Assembly: GCA_037447655.1 (NCBI GenBank)
Contig: JBBHKE010002678.1
Location: forward strand, 69,001-125,517
Length of the DNA: 56,517 bases
DNA from: Zygnema cylindricum
Taxonomy: Eukaryota > Streptophyta > Zygnematophyceae > Zygnematales > Zygnemataceae
Direction: 5' to 3'
The notes under the pieces: model-generated
Seen by the model: only the letters and a program-made list of their open reading frames with translations
Databases searched by the model: none
Told to the model about the DNA's origin: nothing
Made by a program: the position numbers and the translations under genes
Part shown: in pieces, positions 41,363-52,281 of the stretch
How the letters are laid out: each line of letters starts with the position of its first letter
Numbering within the stretch: the first letter of the stretch is position 1

Positions 41363-42641
41363 ATCCGAAGCGACAACCTCAGTTAATTTTACCTGTATTA
41401 CCGCTTGGAATTCACTAAAAGCACTTTCCTACGTGATAAAGTAAGGATTTTTTTTTATCGTTTTCCTCTAAAACTAAGCACGTAACAAGAAAATTCACAA
41501 CCGTACCAGAAAAGTGAAATTACCACAATACAATTTGCATCAATTTGAAACTTTAAATATACTAAAGGTTGTCGTCTAGCGCGTTTCGACCCACTTTCTG
41601 GTCCCTCCAGCTCATCTTCAAACTACTACTCAAATCACCTTGCGAGGTGATTTTCACTAAAGTTTCATAAAAAAAAATATGCGCGGAACACCTAAAAATA
41701 AACTCACTACACGTTTCAGGCTTGTGCGTACTTTTTTCCGTGTACTTTTTTCGGTACTGGGACTGTGGAGGGGTCTTTACCAACGGACGCCATTTTGTCA
41801 AACGCAAAGTCCGTGAAGGCGCCTCTTTCTTTCTCCCTCTCCCATTACCTCGTCTATCTCATAATTCTTGCAATGAAAAACGTCAACAGTGGTATCATGT
41901 GAAAGATCTGTGAAAAATATTGATTTTGACTATCTTTGGGCTTGTTTTGATGGCAAGTCGAGTGAGTTAGGATGAAAAATCAAAATCTCGAAACCACGGC
42001 GGATTGTTTGGGAACTAGTGACGTCGTCGCTATCATAAGTGTGCGTGACGTCAAATGACACAAACTCTAAACATCTACAATGTCAGAAGAAACTAACGCC
42101 TACAACCGTCACTATTTTGAAAACGTCATCAATTGTCACAAGTTTTGTAGTCGTCTACAACCGTCACAAAATACACCCAATTCTACATCCGTCACAATTT
42201 AATGTAACGATTATAGAAACTAATGGTTTTATTAGTATTTTCTAGGTCTGAAAAGAAATATAGAAGTCGAGGCAGTCTATCTCTAACTTCTCTCTCCAAC
42301 TCTCAAACTTGTCGCAGTCACTGAGAAATTGGAGAGGAAGCTAGAGCCATGGCTACCTTGGCTATCATGAGGTTTACGGGAATTTTATATTAGGGTTTAT
42401 TTATTTAATTAAAAGGTATGTGCCGGCGGCAGGATTTGATCCTTGTACCTTCCGGACGGCAGATAGGATATAGCCGGTAGCCTTAGTCGTTAAGTCTAGC
42501 GGTAGTGTTACGTAGCATATAGTTTGATATTTATTTAAATATGTATACGTGCGATAAACCATTTAACTGAAATGAATTACGGGATACATAGATCCAGTAA
42601 TATATAATGTACGACTTACGGTACGGACAAAAATCAGTACC
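41363..42641. other. Intergenic stretch up to the assembly gap
   Basis: No gene recognised. A tRNA-like B-box word (GGATCAAATCC on the minus strand, about 42430-42445) lies in a GC-richer block at 42420-42510 that could be a SINE remnant. Confidence 0.35.
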
Positions 42642-42651
42642 NNNNNNNNNN
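42642..42651. other. Assembly gap (10 N)
   Basis: Ten undetermined bases. The true gap size is unknown, since 10 N is a common placeholder. The left end of the transposon at 42732-43153 is missing on the near side of this gap. Confidence 0.95.
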
Positions 42652-42731
42652 AACATGTTTACAGCTTCTTACATGGTAAACATGCACTTAGCAACATAGC
42701 GTGTAAATACTTCCTCTGCAGTATCCTAGTA

Positions 42732-43153
42732 TAGCCAGCCTGTTCGACGACAAAGAAAACTTGGTTGTAGGACATCCTGTGACGTCTCCTTCATAAATGT
42801 GCGATACAACGATTCACGTACAAATGGTACATTCTTCGACATTTGTACAAACTTTTATTTTGCAACGGTTTTCGTGGTCGTTGATACCACAACAACCCTA
42901 AGAACGTTCAGATTGTACATAAGCGTGACGCTACTAGATATTTTAATCGGCGTCAGCCCGTACATATACGCAGCTGCGATTTTGTCCTTTTGGAGATGAT
43001 GATTATTCCCGGGCGGCTCAACATGTCCTACGTGGTACCAATCGCAATCTAACACCTCATTCACTGGCACGACCTGATGGAAGGGTGTTACAAATATTAG
43101 TGCCAGTAAACGTGTTCGTACGATTATTGGGAGCGCCTGATGGAAGGTTACCC
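42732..43153 (+). mobile_element. Right half of a second PIF/Harbinger-like element
   Basis: Closely matches 37809-38232, ending with CGCCTGATGGAAGGTTACCC at 43153 followed by TAA. The left half and left terminus are absent; the sequence between 42652 and 42731 is not similar to the element at 37430. The minus-strand frame in this half (MPVNEVLDCDWYHVG start) is shared by both copies. Confidence 0.7.
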
Positions 43154-43217
43154 TAAATAGCGCTTCACAATTTGAGTGACCTTTGCAAAACGAGTACCTT
43201 TCCCCCGTTTACCTATA

Positions 43218-43430
43218 CACCGTGTATCTCTATTAGTGTTGATATTTTTTCTGCCGCTTAAAACATATTTTTTCCGTACAAAATTGTCCAATCATGGATC
43301 TAACGGTTGGGATTGAAATTAAAAAAAATCACCTCCCCATCGGCGGTCCCCTATGAAAATCGGACAAGTGTGTACGGAGAAAAGATGTTGTGACGAAAAA
43401 ATTATTAACTTCAATAGCGACACGCGGTGT
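43218..43430 (+). mobile_element. TA-target MITE, short form
   Basis: CACCGTGTATCTCTATTAGT at the left and ...CGACACGCGGTG at the right, flanked by TA. 213 bases. It shares CCGCTTAAAACAT near the left and GTACGGAGAAAAGATG near the right with the copies at 43483 and 54184. Confidence 0.75.
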
Positions 43431-43680
43431 ACTTTTACTTCGTCTGCTGAATTCGACAAGCTAATAGAACCCTACAGTTCTACACCCTGTACAGCTATTA
43501 GTGTTGATGTTTTTTCTCCGACTTAAATCATTTTTTCTTCTTGCACAGTCGTCAGATTTTTAATGCGACGGTTGCGATTCAAAGGTATGATTATCACCTT
43601 CTTATTGGTGGTCTCCCACCGAAAATCAAACGTGTGCGCGGAGAAAAGATGTTTTAAGTGGATAAAAAACATCAACACTA

Positions 43681-45596
43681 CACCGTGAATCGCTATTAGC
43701 GTTCATGACTCTAATTGAGGTACCCTGTTTTTTTCGACAAATCCTCAAATATAATTAATAATTGTAAATGACTAAATGTTCCTAAACGTTATTTGAGGTA
43801 CCACATTTACTATGATTAGTAACTCTAATACAGTGCCATTTTAAATAGTGCGGTGTACGGTCTGTCAGATTCGTACTATTTTGTACTTTTTAAAGTAAAA
43901 AAGTACAAAAAAAATATTTACACATGTAAACGTGCTCTGGAGAAAAACGATGAAATGAGGTCGGCGATGAAATGGCGTACGATTTGAACAATTTTGTACA
44001 TGCACATATTTTAGTGTGAAGATATTATGCGCCGACAATTATTACAAAGCAGTTTACAAATTAGAGTTAGGGTAAGGTTCCATTAGGGGAAAAATGTCGT
44101 TGTCTACTGAAAGCCGTACTCTTTCGTACAGTACCGTACCAAAAAAAAAAATGTCAGAAAAACAAGCCTACTGAATGAGGGATTTGATTCTCCACGTTTA
44201 TGGGCGTAAACGTGGACCGTCGGATGCATAATCGGATACTCCATCGTCTGACACTTTCAGTTCGCAACAAGTGGCCCGGAGTAGGTCAATTCTTAGCGCC
44301 TGAACGAATAACATCGTGCCTCGTGGAAAAGTGAACAAATATCCACGACGACCGCGCGACCAGGTGGGTACACGTCGCATATGACATGTGTCTTCCGCCA
44401 GGGAGGATGCGAGGCCACCGGAAGACGCAAAAAAATCTTTGACGGAGGATATTGTTTCACGCGATCCACTAACCATTTTGACATTTTCGTACGCATTTAC
44501 AAATCTTAAGTTTCGTCCTCTCGTACAGATTTTATTCAATACGTCGTACGAGTCACTTTTTACCTTCGCTGGTACGAATACGTGGTCACAATTTGCTGCC
44601 AGAGATTCTCTGAAGATTACCAGAATCGTATTATTTTATTACGTGGCCAAATCGAAGTGTGCCACGCAAAAACAAATGTCGGTTACTGACCCGGCACAAT
44701 GGAACGGTCGCTTCAGTAAACAAAATTTTGATGTTTACAGAGACCGCCTAATGGAACAACGCTCGTAGGGTAACCCTCCATCACGCGTCGACAGTAATCG
44801 TACGGAAACGTTTACTGGCAGTAATACTTCGTTCACTTCTCCATCAGGTCGTGTCAGCAATGGAATCTATCGCGTACGTGCTTTCTTTCGATTGGACGCA
44901 CATAGGTTCATGTTATGACGACGAGCAGTAAAAGATTCCAAAAGCACAATATTTGGACTTGTATCCGTACATCCAGTCGCAAAATTAAATTACGTGAATG
45001 TACATTTTGTACGTTCGTGTTTTGTATTTTTTGTAGCTGTTTTGTCGTTCGTGTTTTGTCGTGGCGCCATAAATTCCTGATGTCAGCGGATCGTGGAGGA
45101 GGCGTCACGACACATTCTTCAACAATTTTTTTTTTTTTGTGGTTTTCCTTGGATTTGTTTCCCGCCTGTCCGAAGGCGCGTGGCCCGTACGTCACCTTTC
45201 CACGCGTAAACATTTTACACGTCCGGTGATTGATGACTCTCCTCCTGAGGAGAGTAATTAATCACTGGACGACGTGACCGCTTGCTTCGAAAACATGTAA
45301 TCGGACGGTCGACGTTGTCGCCCAGAAGTTTGGAGAATCTTGACGCGCCGACAGTAATCATGTTTAAAAAAAATAAAATAAAAATCAGTTCGTCTATGTA
45401 CGAAAATGAGCTGGATATGTACGAAAGTACACTTTTTCCAGTAAAGAACCCCACTTTTCGCCTGATGGAGGTTCACCCTTAATGATAAATTAGAATAAAT
45501 ATTTTTGGAAAAAAGTTGAAATTCCCAATTAGCGTAAATAACGCTAATTGTTTCATTACGCTATTTATTTCATTACGCTAATAGCGATTCACGGTG
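43681..45596 (+). mobile_element. TA-target MITE, long form, itself interrupted
   Basis: The ends CACCGTGAATCGCTATTAGC and the exact complement at the right are flanked by TA at 43679-43680 and 45597-45598. Without the insertion at 44070-45478 it is about 504 bases, close to the 534-535-base copies at 33120 and 33753. It shares with them a segment AAATAGTGYGGTGTACRGTC (about 43848). Confidence 0.75.
44070..45478. mobile_element. Composite of two PIF/Harbinger-like elements
   Basis: The left end GGGTAAGGTTCCATTAGGGG follows TTA (44067-44069). The right end CGCCTGATGGAGGTTCACCC precedes TTA (45479-45481). Internally GGGTAACCCTCCATCACGCG starts at 44768, which matches the complement of the right end of the element at 37430. 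So 44070-44767 is a forward copy with a decayed right end, and 44768-45478 is an inverted copy joined to it. Frames inside (up to 126 codons) show no known domain. Confidence 0.6.
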
Positions 45597-45614
45597 TAAT
45601 AGCGATACACGGTG

Positions 45615-46847
45615 TACTTGCTGATTTCGTCGAAGCAATCAAATGTAAAGAGGGACCCTATTTCATCTTTACGAGTTCATTGGTGTCAAAATTTACCCTA
45701 ATTTGCGGTTAGGCTTTGTACATGTGATGTAATAGTGTACATTTACAAAATGTGGTCTTCGGTTGTTACCATGCTCAATCCATATATTTTATTTTTCGTT
45801 TTGACTTTAAATTTGGAGGACCCACAAAAAATCATGTTCGATCCTCCCAAGACCTCTCAAGGTGTTAAAAAGCACAATAGTAACCATCTGATTCCATGGG
45901 TACAAAAGGGGTGGCAAGACCAAACAGGTGGAGGGAAGCTAGCAAACAGGAAAAACAAAGCGAAAGAAAGGAACACACATAAAAAAGGCATGCAAAACAA
46001 AGACACCCATAGCAGCAACAACCGCTAAAGGAAAGACACAACAGTGTGGGGTGGATCTCCCGATTTGGCTTGGTGACAACCACTAGACGAGACGTCATGA
46101 GAAGAAATTATTGGAGGAATATTTTTGTTTAGAATAAAAGAACAAGCCCAGAAAAACATATCAAGGCCCCGAACACCTCAACCAAGGGACCAAAAAAACA
46201 ACTCATAAACCATGTTAGAGGGACTGTGTTGAAGAATGGGGAGAAGTGGTGAGTGCTTTTAATGTAAGCGTCCCGGTCAATAAGACACTCCGGGGGCTCA
46301 ACGGTAGGACTTGGAAATTTCTATAAACTCAAGTTTGTACAAGCTCTGATTGCACAAAAATACCGCAAATTTGTGTTGTGGTATCCTTGTGTAAAATTCA
46401 TTCTCTTTAAGACTTTATACTTGTATCGCTTGATGTAGAAACCATACAGTTGCTATGTTCGAATACGTTTGAAGTAATCCTTAAGTATTGGCTCACTCTG
46501 GTGAGCCCTGCCTGTAGTACTTTGTCCCAAATCTACAAGGAGAACGCAAGAGGGGAAGGGTCTTTAGGTAGCTTCTGTGTTGTATCACCCCATTGGACCC
46601 TATACAACAATGGGGTATGGGCCCATGGGGTATAGGCCCATCCTGTAAACTATATGTTTGATGGAACAAACTCTTTCTATTGGAAGGTGAAGTCACTTGT
46701 TAGAGAAAGAGCTATGGACCATTGAGTATGGATTTCAGGGAAACCGTAATGAAGAAACGCCTAGAATTTGAGTAATGAATCTATACAGAATGACTGGACC
46801 CTTCCTAATATTCGAGCAAAGAACGACCTCTTGCTCTAGTGTATGTC
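45615..46847. other. Intergenic stretch, no gene recognised
   Basis: A different texture from the GTACG-rich repeats to the left: fewer CG words and more even composition. A short palindromic run ATGGGCCCAT-like (46617-46640) is present. Frames under 100 codons only. Confidence 0.4.
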
Positions 46848-46950
46848 TAAGGGTTTGGTCATGCTTAGGGTTTGGTCATGCTTAGGGTTTGGTCATGCTT
46901 AGGGTTTGGTCATGCCTAGGGTTTGACCATTCCTAAGCTTTGACCATTCC
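46848..46950 (+). repeat. 17-bp tandem repeat, about six units
   Basis: Units TAGGGTTTGGTCATGCT, four nearly perfect and two diverged (TGACCATTCC). The TAGGGTTT core resembles the plant telomere word, but the period is 17, not 7. Confidence 0.85.
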
Positions 46951-47700
46951 TAATAAAACAATGTTGAGCCACAAATTTTGTGCTTCTCCAAGATCTTTGC
47001 ATAGAAATATGACCGGGGGAGCTTCGCATAACATTTTAATACTTTCGAGTTATTATTTATTGAGTCAGTAAAGAATGAAAGGAGAAGAGTAAAGAGTTTC
47101 TCTCAAGAAGATCATGTCTTTTTGTTAGTGAAGAGCTTACCCTCTATATTCTTCTTTCAACGAGGAGTTTACCCTGTGATTTTATATCAACTCCAAGGTA
47201 TACTTTGCCTTTTTACCTTTTCGCTTACCTTTCTCTCACTATAAATTCTTCACTTCCCACTAACCCTTGCTACCTCTCATATTTTTGCTTTAGGGCCAAC
47301 CCGATTGCGGTATTAGTGGTTCTTAACCCTAATTTGTTACGCGATTCAAAGAGAAAAAAAAAAGAGAAAGAAAGAGAAATGTCATTTGGTACTGAATTAG
47401 TATTAATAACACTCGTTGAAACCCCATACTAACAATTATTCACAATTTTCTTTACTCTAGTGACGCCTCATGGAACCGGTTAGGTTTGGTTGGTTTTCAA
47501 TATTCTCACAATAAAGCATTCGATAAATTGAAATTTATCATTACTAGGGTCTCACAAGAAACATAATAAACATAATCAATAAAATGAATATCAAGGGAGG
47601 TTTTGATCTTTATGGCAAAAAAATGAATTGGTTAATGACACAAAAAAGGGACCATAAATTATTTGTCTTCATTCTCCTTCAAAATGTTCTGTACAACATT
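46951..47700. other. Intergenic stretch between repeats
   Basis: No gene seen. CT-leaning near 47200-47290; a purine run at 47350-47378. Confidence 0.4.
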
Positions 47701-47710
47701 CAAATGTCCA

Positions 47711-47790
47711 AACTCCTCCCTCAACTCCTCATTCCTTATCTCCTCACTCCTTAACTCTTCTCTCCTTGACTCCTCACTCCTTAACTCCTC
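47711..47790 (-). repeat. 15-bp tandem repeat downstream of the DUF218 gene
   Basis: Units such as CTCCTTAACTCCTCA. On the minus strand they read as Glu/Arg/Ser-rich five-residue repeats (SEELR type) in a 77-codon frame, which is a repeat artefact rather than a protein. Confidence 0.7.
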
Positions 47791-47949
47791 ACTCCTCCCT
47801 ACATCACGGGTATAAAAGGGTTTCTTACTGCCTACAGGTTTGCAGTCCTGTAATATCAGGCAATGAACTGGATATATCTGCCTCAAAATCACACTAAAGA
47901 CAAAATAACAATAAAAATTTCAAAAACTTGCGATATTCCGAAGACAAAA

Positions 47950-48130
47950 TTGCCAATTTATTTTTTAATACCCCGCAAGAACTGGAAGTCAAAAATGCAT
48001 ATTTTTGAATTTTTAAATATCCTGAGAGATTTGAAAAAATAAAAGCATTTTTTTCTTTTTTTTCTAATACCCTGCGAGATCTGGAAGAAATAAATGCCTT
48101 TTTTTTTAACTTTTCAGTATCCTGCGAGAT
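47950..48130 (-). repeat. 50-bp tandem repeat across the DUF218 stop codon
   Basis: About four units start with AGATYTCGCAGGRTAYT-type words on the minus strand (AATCTCGCAGGATACTG at 48115-48131, then AGATCTCGCAGGGTATT, AATCTCTCAGGATATTT and a more diverged copy). Each is followed by an A-rich stretch and GCATTT or similar. The first unit encodes the protein's last residues (LAGY and stop); the rest lie in the 3' UTR. Confidence 0.7.
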
Positions 48131-51100
48131 TTGGATCGTCGACAACGCCACGAGTACCGAAAAACTTTTGTTGACGGACGTTATAAGCCCCGTGTTCGGT
48201 ATGGAACCAGGCATGGAGATCCGGGAGAGAGTGAATTTGCGATATATGTTCCTTAAGAGATTCAATACTCCTTGCTTCCTTTTCTCTCCTTGTCTGCACA
48301 GATGAGAGGAAGAGGGAGAGGGAGAGTGAGGGGGAGAGGGAGAGGGAGAGTGAGGGGGAGATGGAGAGGGAGAGGGAGTGGGAGAGGGAGAGGGAGAGGG
48401 AGAGGGAGAGGGAGAGGGAGAGGGAGAGGGAGTGGGAGAGGGAGAGGGAGAGGGAGAGGGAGAGGGAGAGGGAGAGGGAGAGGGAGAGGGAGAGGGAGAG
48501 GGAGAGGGAGAGGGAGAGGGAGAGGGAGAGGGAGAGGGAGAGGGAGAGGGAGAGGGAGAGGGAGAGGGAGAGGGAGAGGGAGAGGGAGAGGGAGAGGGAG
48601 AGGGAGAGGGAGAGGGAGAGGGAGAGGGAGAGGGAGAGGGAGAGGGAGAGGGAGAGGGAGAGGGAGAGGGAGAGGGAGAGGGAGAGGGAGAGGGAGAGGG
48701 AGAGGGAGAGGGAGAGGGAGAGGGAGAGGGAGAGGGAGAGGGAGAGGGAGAGGGAGAGGGAGAGGGAGAGGGAGAGGGAGAGGGAGAGGGAGAGGGAGAG
48801 GGAGAGGGAGAGGGAGAGGGAGAGGGAGAGGGAGAGGGAGAGGGAGAGGGAGAGGGAGAGGGAGAGGGAGGGGGGGAGGGAGAGGGAGAGGGAGAGGGAG
48901 AGGGAGAGGGAGAGGGAGAGGGAGAGGGAGAGGGAGAGGGAGAGGGAGAGGGAGAGGGAGAGGGAGAGGGAGAGGGAGAGGGAGAGGGAGAGGGAGAGGG
49001 AGAGGGAGAGGGAGAGGGAGAGGGAGAGGGAGAGGGAGAGGGAGAGGGAGAGGGAGAGGGAGAGGGAGAGGGAGAGGGAGAGGGAGGGGGAGAGAGAGAG
49101 GGAGGGGGAGAGGGAGGGAGAGGGAGAGGGAGAGGGAGAGGGAGAGGGAGAGGGAGAGGGAGGGAGAGGGAGAGGGAGAGGGAGAGGGAGAGGGAGAGGG
49201 TGAGGGAGAGGGAGAGGGAGAGGGAGAGGGTGAGGGAGAGGGAGAGGGAGCGGGAGAGGGAGAGGGAGAGGGAGGGGGAGGGGGAGAGGGAGAGGGAGGG
49301 GGAGGGAGAGAGGGAGAGGGAGGGGAAGGGGCCGGGGAGGGGAAGGGAGAGGGAGTGGGAGGGAGAGGGAGAGGGAGCGGGTGGGAGAGGGAGAGGGAGC
49401 GGGAGGAGAGGGAGAGGGAGGGGAAGAAAGCAGAAAGACACTGGAAGTGTAAGCGACTTCACGAAACAATTTCCCTTATGATTAATTCATAGTTTATGGT
49501 AAAAAGATAGGTACATAAATTTTATGAATCGATGAGTTATCAATAGTTGCATTAAACGGTCATCTATTCTAAGCTTCCTCTATAAGTAATTTCTGTTTGA
49601 GAGAAGAAAAAAATAATGTATACATCATGTCAGAGAATAAGACTCGCAAATTCTCACCCGTAACATTTGCAGGTCAAGGCCCTCATCAGAAACAGAGACA
49701 AATCGGAGATCATAACCTTCAGATTTCCAAGATTGTGATAACAATGGCTCTTCCAATTGCACTCTTGCCTGCAAAAAGTCTCCATTTTTTACAAATTCCA
49801 TTCGGGAACTTCCTCCCAGTTTGTCCTTTTCCCTAGATAGTCTCCCTCTTTGTGAGTCGCCGGCCCCCGTCAGTCCGAAAACCCATTCAAAAATTAATCG
49901 AGAGCGTTCCATATGGAAATCGGAGGTAACAACAACAATTTTGGTCCATTGACGAGGGATACAATGCCATACAAGAGCAAAATATCCATTTGCAATAGTA
50001 TCGTATGAGCCCCATTCTTTGAGAATGACTTCAGGACTCAGGCCCTGCAAATAAAATAAAATATATTGCAAAAATCACTCGTGATCAATCATAAACATAA
50101 AAAACAAGTGATAAATTATGAAGTTGAGAAACTAGCGATCCATTATAGACAAAATAAAACAAAAGTTCAATTACAAACACAAGATGCAAATGATCCAATA
50201 TATAAGTTAAGAAACAAGGAACAATTATAGCTACAAGAATCAAGAGATCAATTACAAACATAAAAAACAAGTGATCTATCATAAGCACACGATACAAGTG
50301 ACCAATTACAAGAAAACATAATATAATTGATCAAAAACACAAAAGGAAGGTACAAGTGATCAATTATAAACTTGAGAAACAAGAGATCAATTAATTGATC
50401 AACTACAAAAAAACAAGATATAAGTGACCAATTACAAAAAGTAGATGGGTGATCAATAATAAACTCAAGATACAGGTGGTCCATTACAAAATTAATCAAT
50501 TTAAACTATGCAAGAGTTGCCATTGACCACATATTAAACTCAAGATGGTCATTGGTCCAACCATGGGCTTTTTTTTTGGTTGAAGATATAATGCACTATA
50601 GACATGAATTCAATCAAGAGAAATACGCTTTAGTGACTCTAACCTTATTGCCCTTTAACATGTTGGTAGGTGCATTTTTCTTTAATACTCAACAAATTTT
50701 ATTTACACAATAATGACAAGCGGTAAACGCATTTATTGAACAATTTCAAAAGGACAAAGAAGAAAAAACATTGTTTCTAAGATAATTGAAAGAAACATAA
50801 TTGACTACATTTTCAGTAGGACGTTTCTTTGCACTCAGACTCATTTCTTCAACATTTTGATGGAAAACAGATTAAAAGGCAAGATGTTTACCTTCTGCAA
50901 TAAATAGTTGGCACATGACGTTCCTTCGTGAATCATATGACCATTTGGAGAAAGTACAGGAGGTCGATGTGGTGTTCCTCCCCCCATACATACTATGGGG
51001 CATTTTCCAAAAGCATTATGAAGAATAAGACTCGCATCCAAACGCCGCTGCACCCATTCTGCCAAAAGTGATTCTTAGCCTTTTTCTTGTGTGCGTGTGT

Positions 51101-52281
51101 AAAGCATCCTGTTGTAAGAATCATGCGCATTATATGGTTATCATTGCAACATTACGCATTATTATGATCATCATTCTTAAACTATTGAGATGTAAAGATC
51201 GGTTCTAAAACCATTAGTATTAGAGCAGTATAAAGAGGTTTCTGTGTCATTTAAACTGTTGCAACAAAAGTTTGAGGCCGTAAAGAATCATGTATATCTG
51301 CAGTACAGTCTTCCTGCAAAAGTTGTTATTTGGTCTTGTTGTTGCTTACTACAAAAAGAGTTTCATAGAGTTCTGTTTTTTTAGACTATCATGTCCTACT
51401 CAAAACTTTTGTTAGATTGGGTGCAAAATCATACTTATCAATGATATGAATGTGGTAAGTTAAAAAAAAAACAGCGATGAACATGGATGGGTTTGTCTGG
51501 CTGATATCCTCTTAGAGGCATCAGCCAAAGAGGCACTAATGCAAAGAGTCTCTAGTGGAAAAGGAAAAACCAAGCTTTCATTAACAAATCTTTTCACAAA
51601 TTAAAGACATTTTGAAACCTTTTAACTTTCAAGCAAGGTATTTCAAATTTGAAGGTGCTGAGAATCAAGACAGGCCCCAAAAATAGGTACTGGTAACGGA
51701 GAAAAATAGGCAATGGTAACGGAAGATAAAGGTCAGAAAATTCTGAAAAAATAAGAAACAAGCTTGTACACACCTGGAACACCACCATCTGGAGTTTGTC
51801 CACCTCCAAGTACCATAATGGCATCAGGAATAAAATCTTTTGTGAATTCTGTTTGGTTTTCCTCTCCAATAATATGAAAGTTAGAACCAGCATTAGATGC
51901 TGCAATTGAAAAAGAAATAATATTTTCCTTCCTGCTACTCAAAACTTCGTTTTTGGGTTCGAATCTCGAGGAACCTTGTAAAAAAGAACATTTTGAGGAG
52001 CTACATGAAACTCTCCTAAATGAAGTTGATTTTCCAGAATGAAAAAAAGGGGGAAAATGTTGGGTATATATAAATGCTTGACCAGTAACCATTTTTTTTT
52101 CACTTGCTACGGTTATAGAAGTGAAATTTTTGCATGAAGCTACTTTTCCGGGGTGTAGAAAAGAAGAGTTTTTCACTAATAATGGCTTCCAAGAAGGGAA
52201 GAAACGTCCACGTGTCCTGCTGTCAGCAGACGCATGCTGCTGTACGGAAGAGATAAAAGTCTTCCAATGTATCATAGCCAT
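48114..52281 (-). CDS. DUF218 (YdcF/SanA-type) domain protein, probably organelle-targeted
   Basis: Four GT-AG exons on the minus strand: 52281-51774, 51058-50892, 50044-49658, 48293-48114. They join in frame to 413 aa. Residues 1 to about 145 are Ser/Lys/Arg-rich with few acidic residues at first and look like a chloroplast or mitochondrial transit region ([18 protein letters not shown]). The DUF218 domain follows: [15 protein letters not shown] (about 152-166), [51 protein letters not shown] and [20 protein letters not shown]. The C-terminal exon has [11 protein letters not shown]. Bacterial relatives are membrane-linked proteins of poorly known role; the plant protein's substrate is not known. 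Exon joins fall inside conserved segments (GGVP-EWVQRR, LLQK-GLSP), which supports them. The last intron (48294-49657) is mostly a hexamer array. Confidence 0.85.
48301..49430 (+). repeat. (GGGAGA)n hexamer array of about 1.1 kb
   Basis: Pure GGGAGA period over long stretches (48439-48868, 48876-49084), with variant units towards both ends. It lies in the last intron of the DUF218 gene; on the transcribed strand it is an unbroken TCTCCC pyrimidine tract that ends in CTGTGCAG, the acceptor of exon 4. All six frames stay open across it, giving false proteins rich in Arg-Gly, Glu-Gly, Ser-Pro or Leu-Ser. Length may be under- or over-assembled. Confidence 0.95.
50085..50500 (-). repeat. Degenerate AT-rich tandem repeat in DUF218 intron 2
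   Basis: Imperfect units around AAGTGATCAATTACAAAC and AAGAAACAAGTGACCAATT recur every 20-45 bases. They create false hydrophobic minus-strand frames (FVIDHLYL-type repeats). Confidence 0.6.

Larger units (their letters stand above)
43483..45614 (+). mobile_element. TA-target MITE, short form, interrupted by a nested insertion
   Basis: The left part 43483-43680 ends ...ACATCAACACTA. The right end ATAGCGATACACGGTG resumes at 45599-45614, before TA. Removing the insertion 43681-45596 and one TA gives 214 bases, the same length class as the copies at 43218 (213) and 54184 (218). Confidence 0.75.

Noticed and set aside
47659-47892. Glu/Arg-rich 77-codon protein downstream of the DUF218 gene
   Set aside because: The repeat core is a 15-base tandem repeat; no start context, splice signals or family match.
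48114-49492. Very long open frames (up to 522 codons) of Ser-Pro, Leu-Ser, Arg-Gly, Glu-Arg and Glu-Gly repeats
   Set aside because: A six-base repeat without stop codons keeps every frame open. The only supported coding part is the conserved last exon of the DUF218 gene at 48114-48293.
50085-50499. Hydrophobic minus-strand frames resembling membrane segments
   Set aside because: They come from the AT-rich tandem repeat inside DUF218 intron 2.
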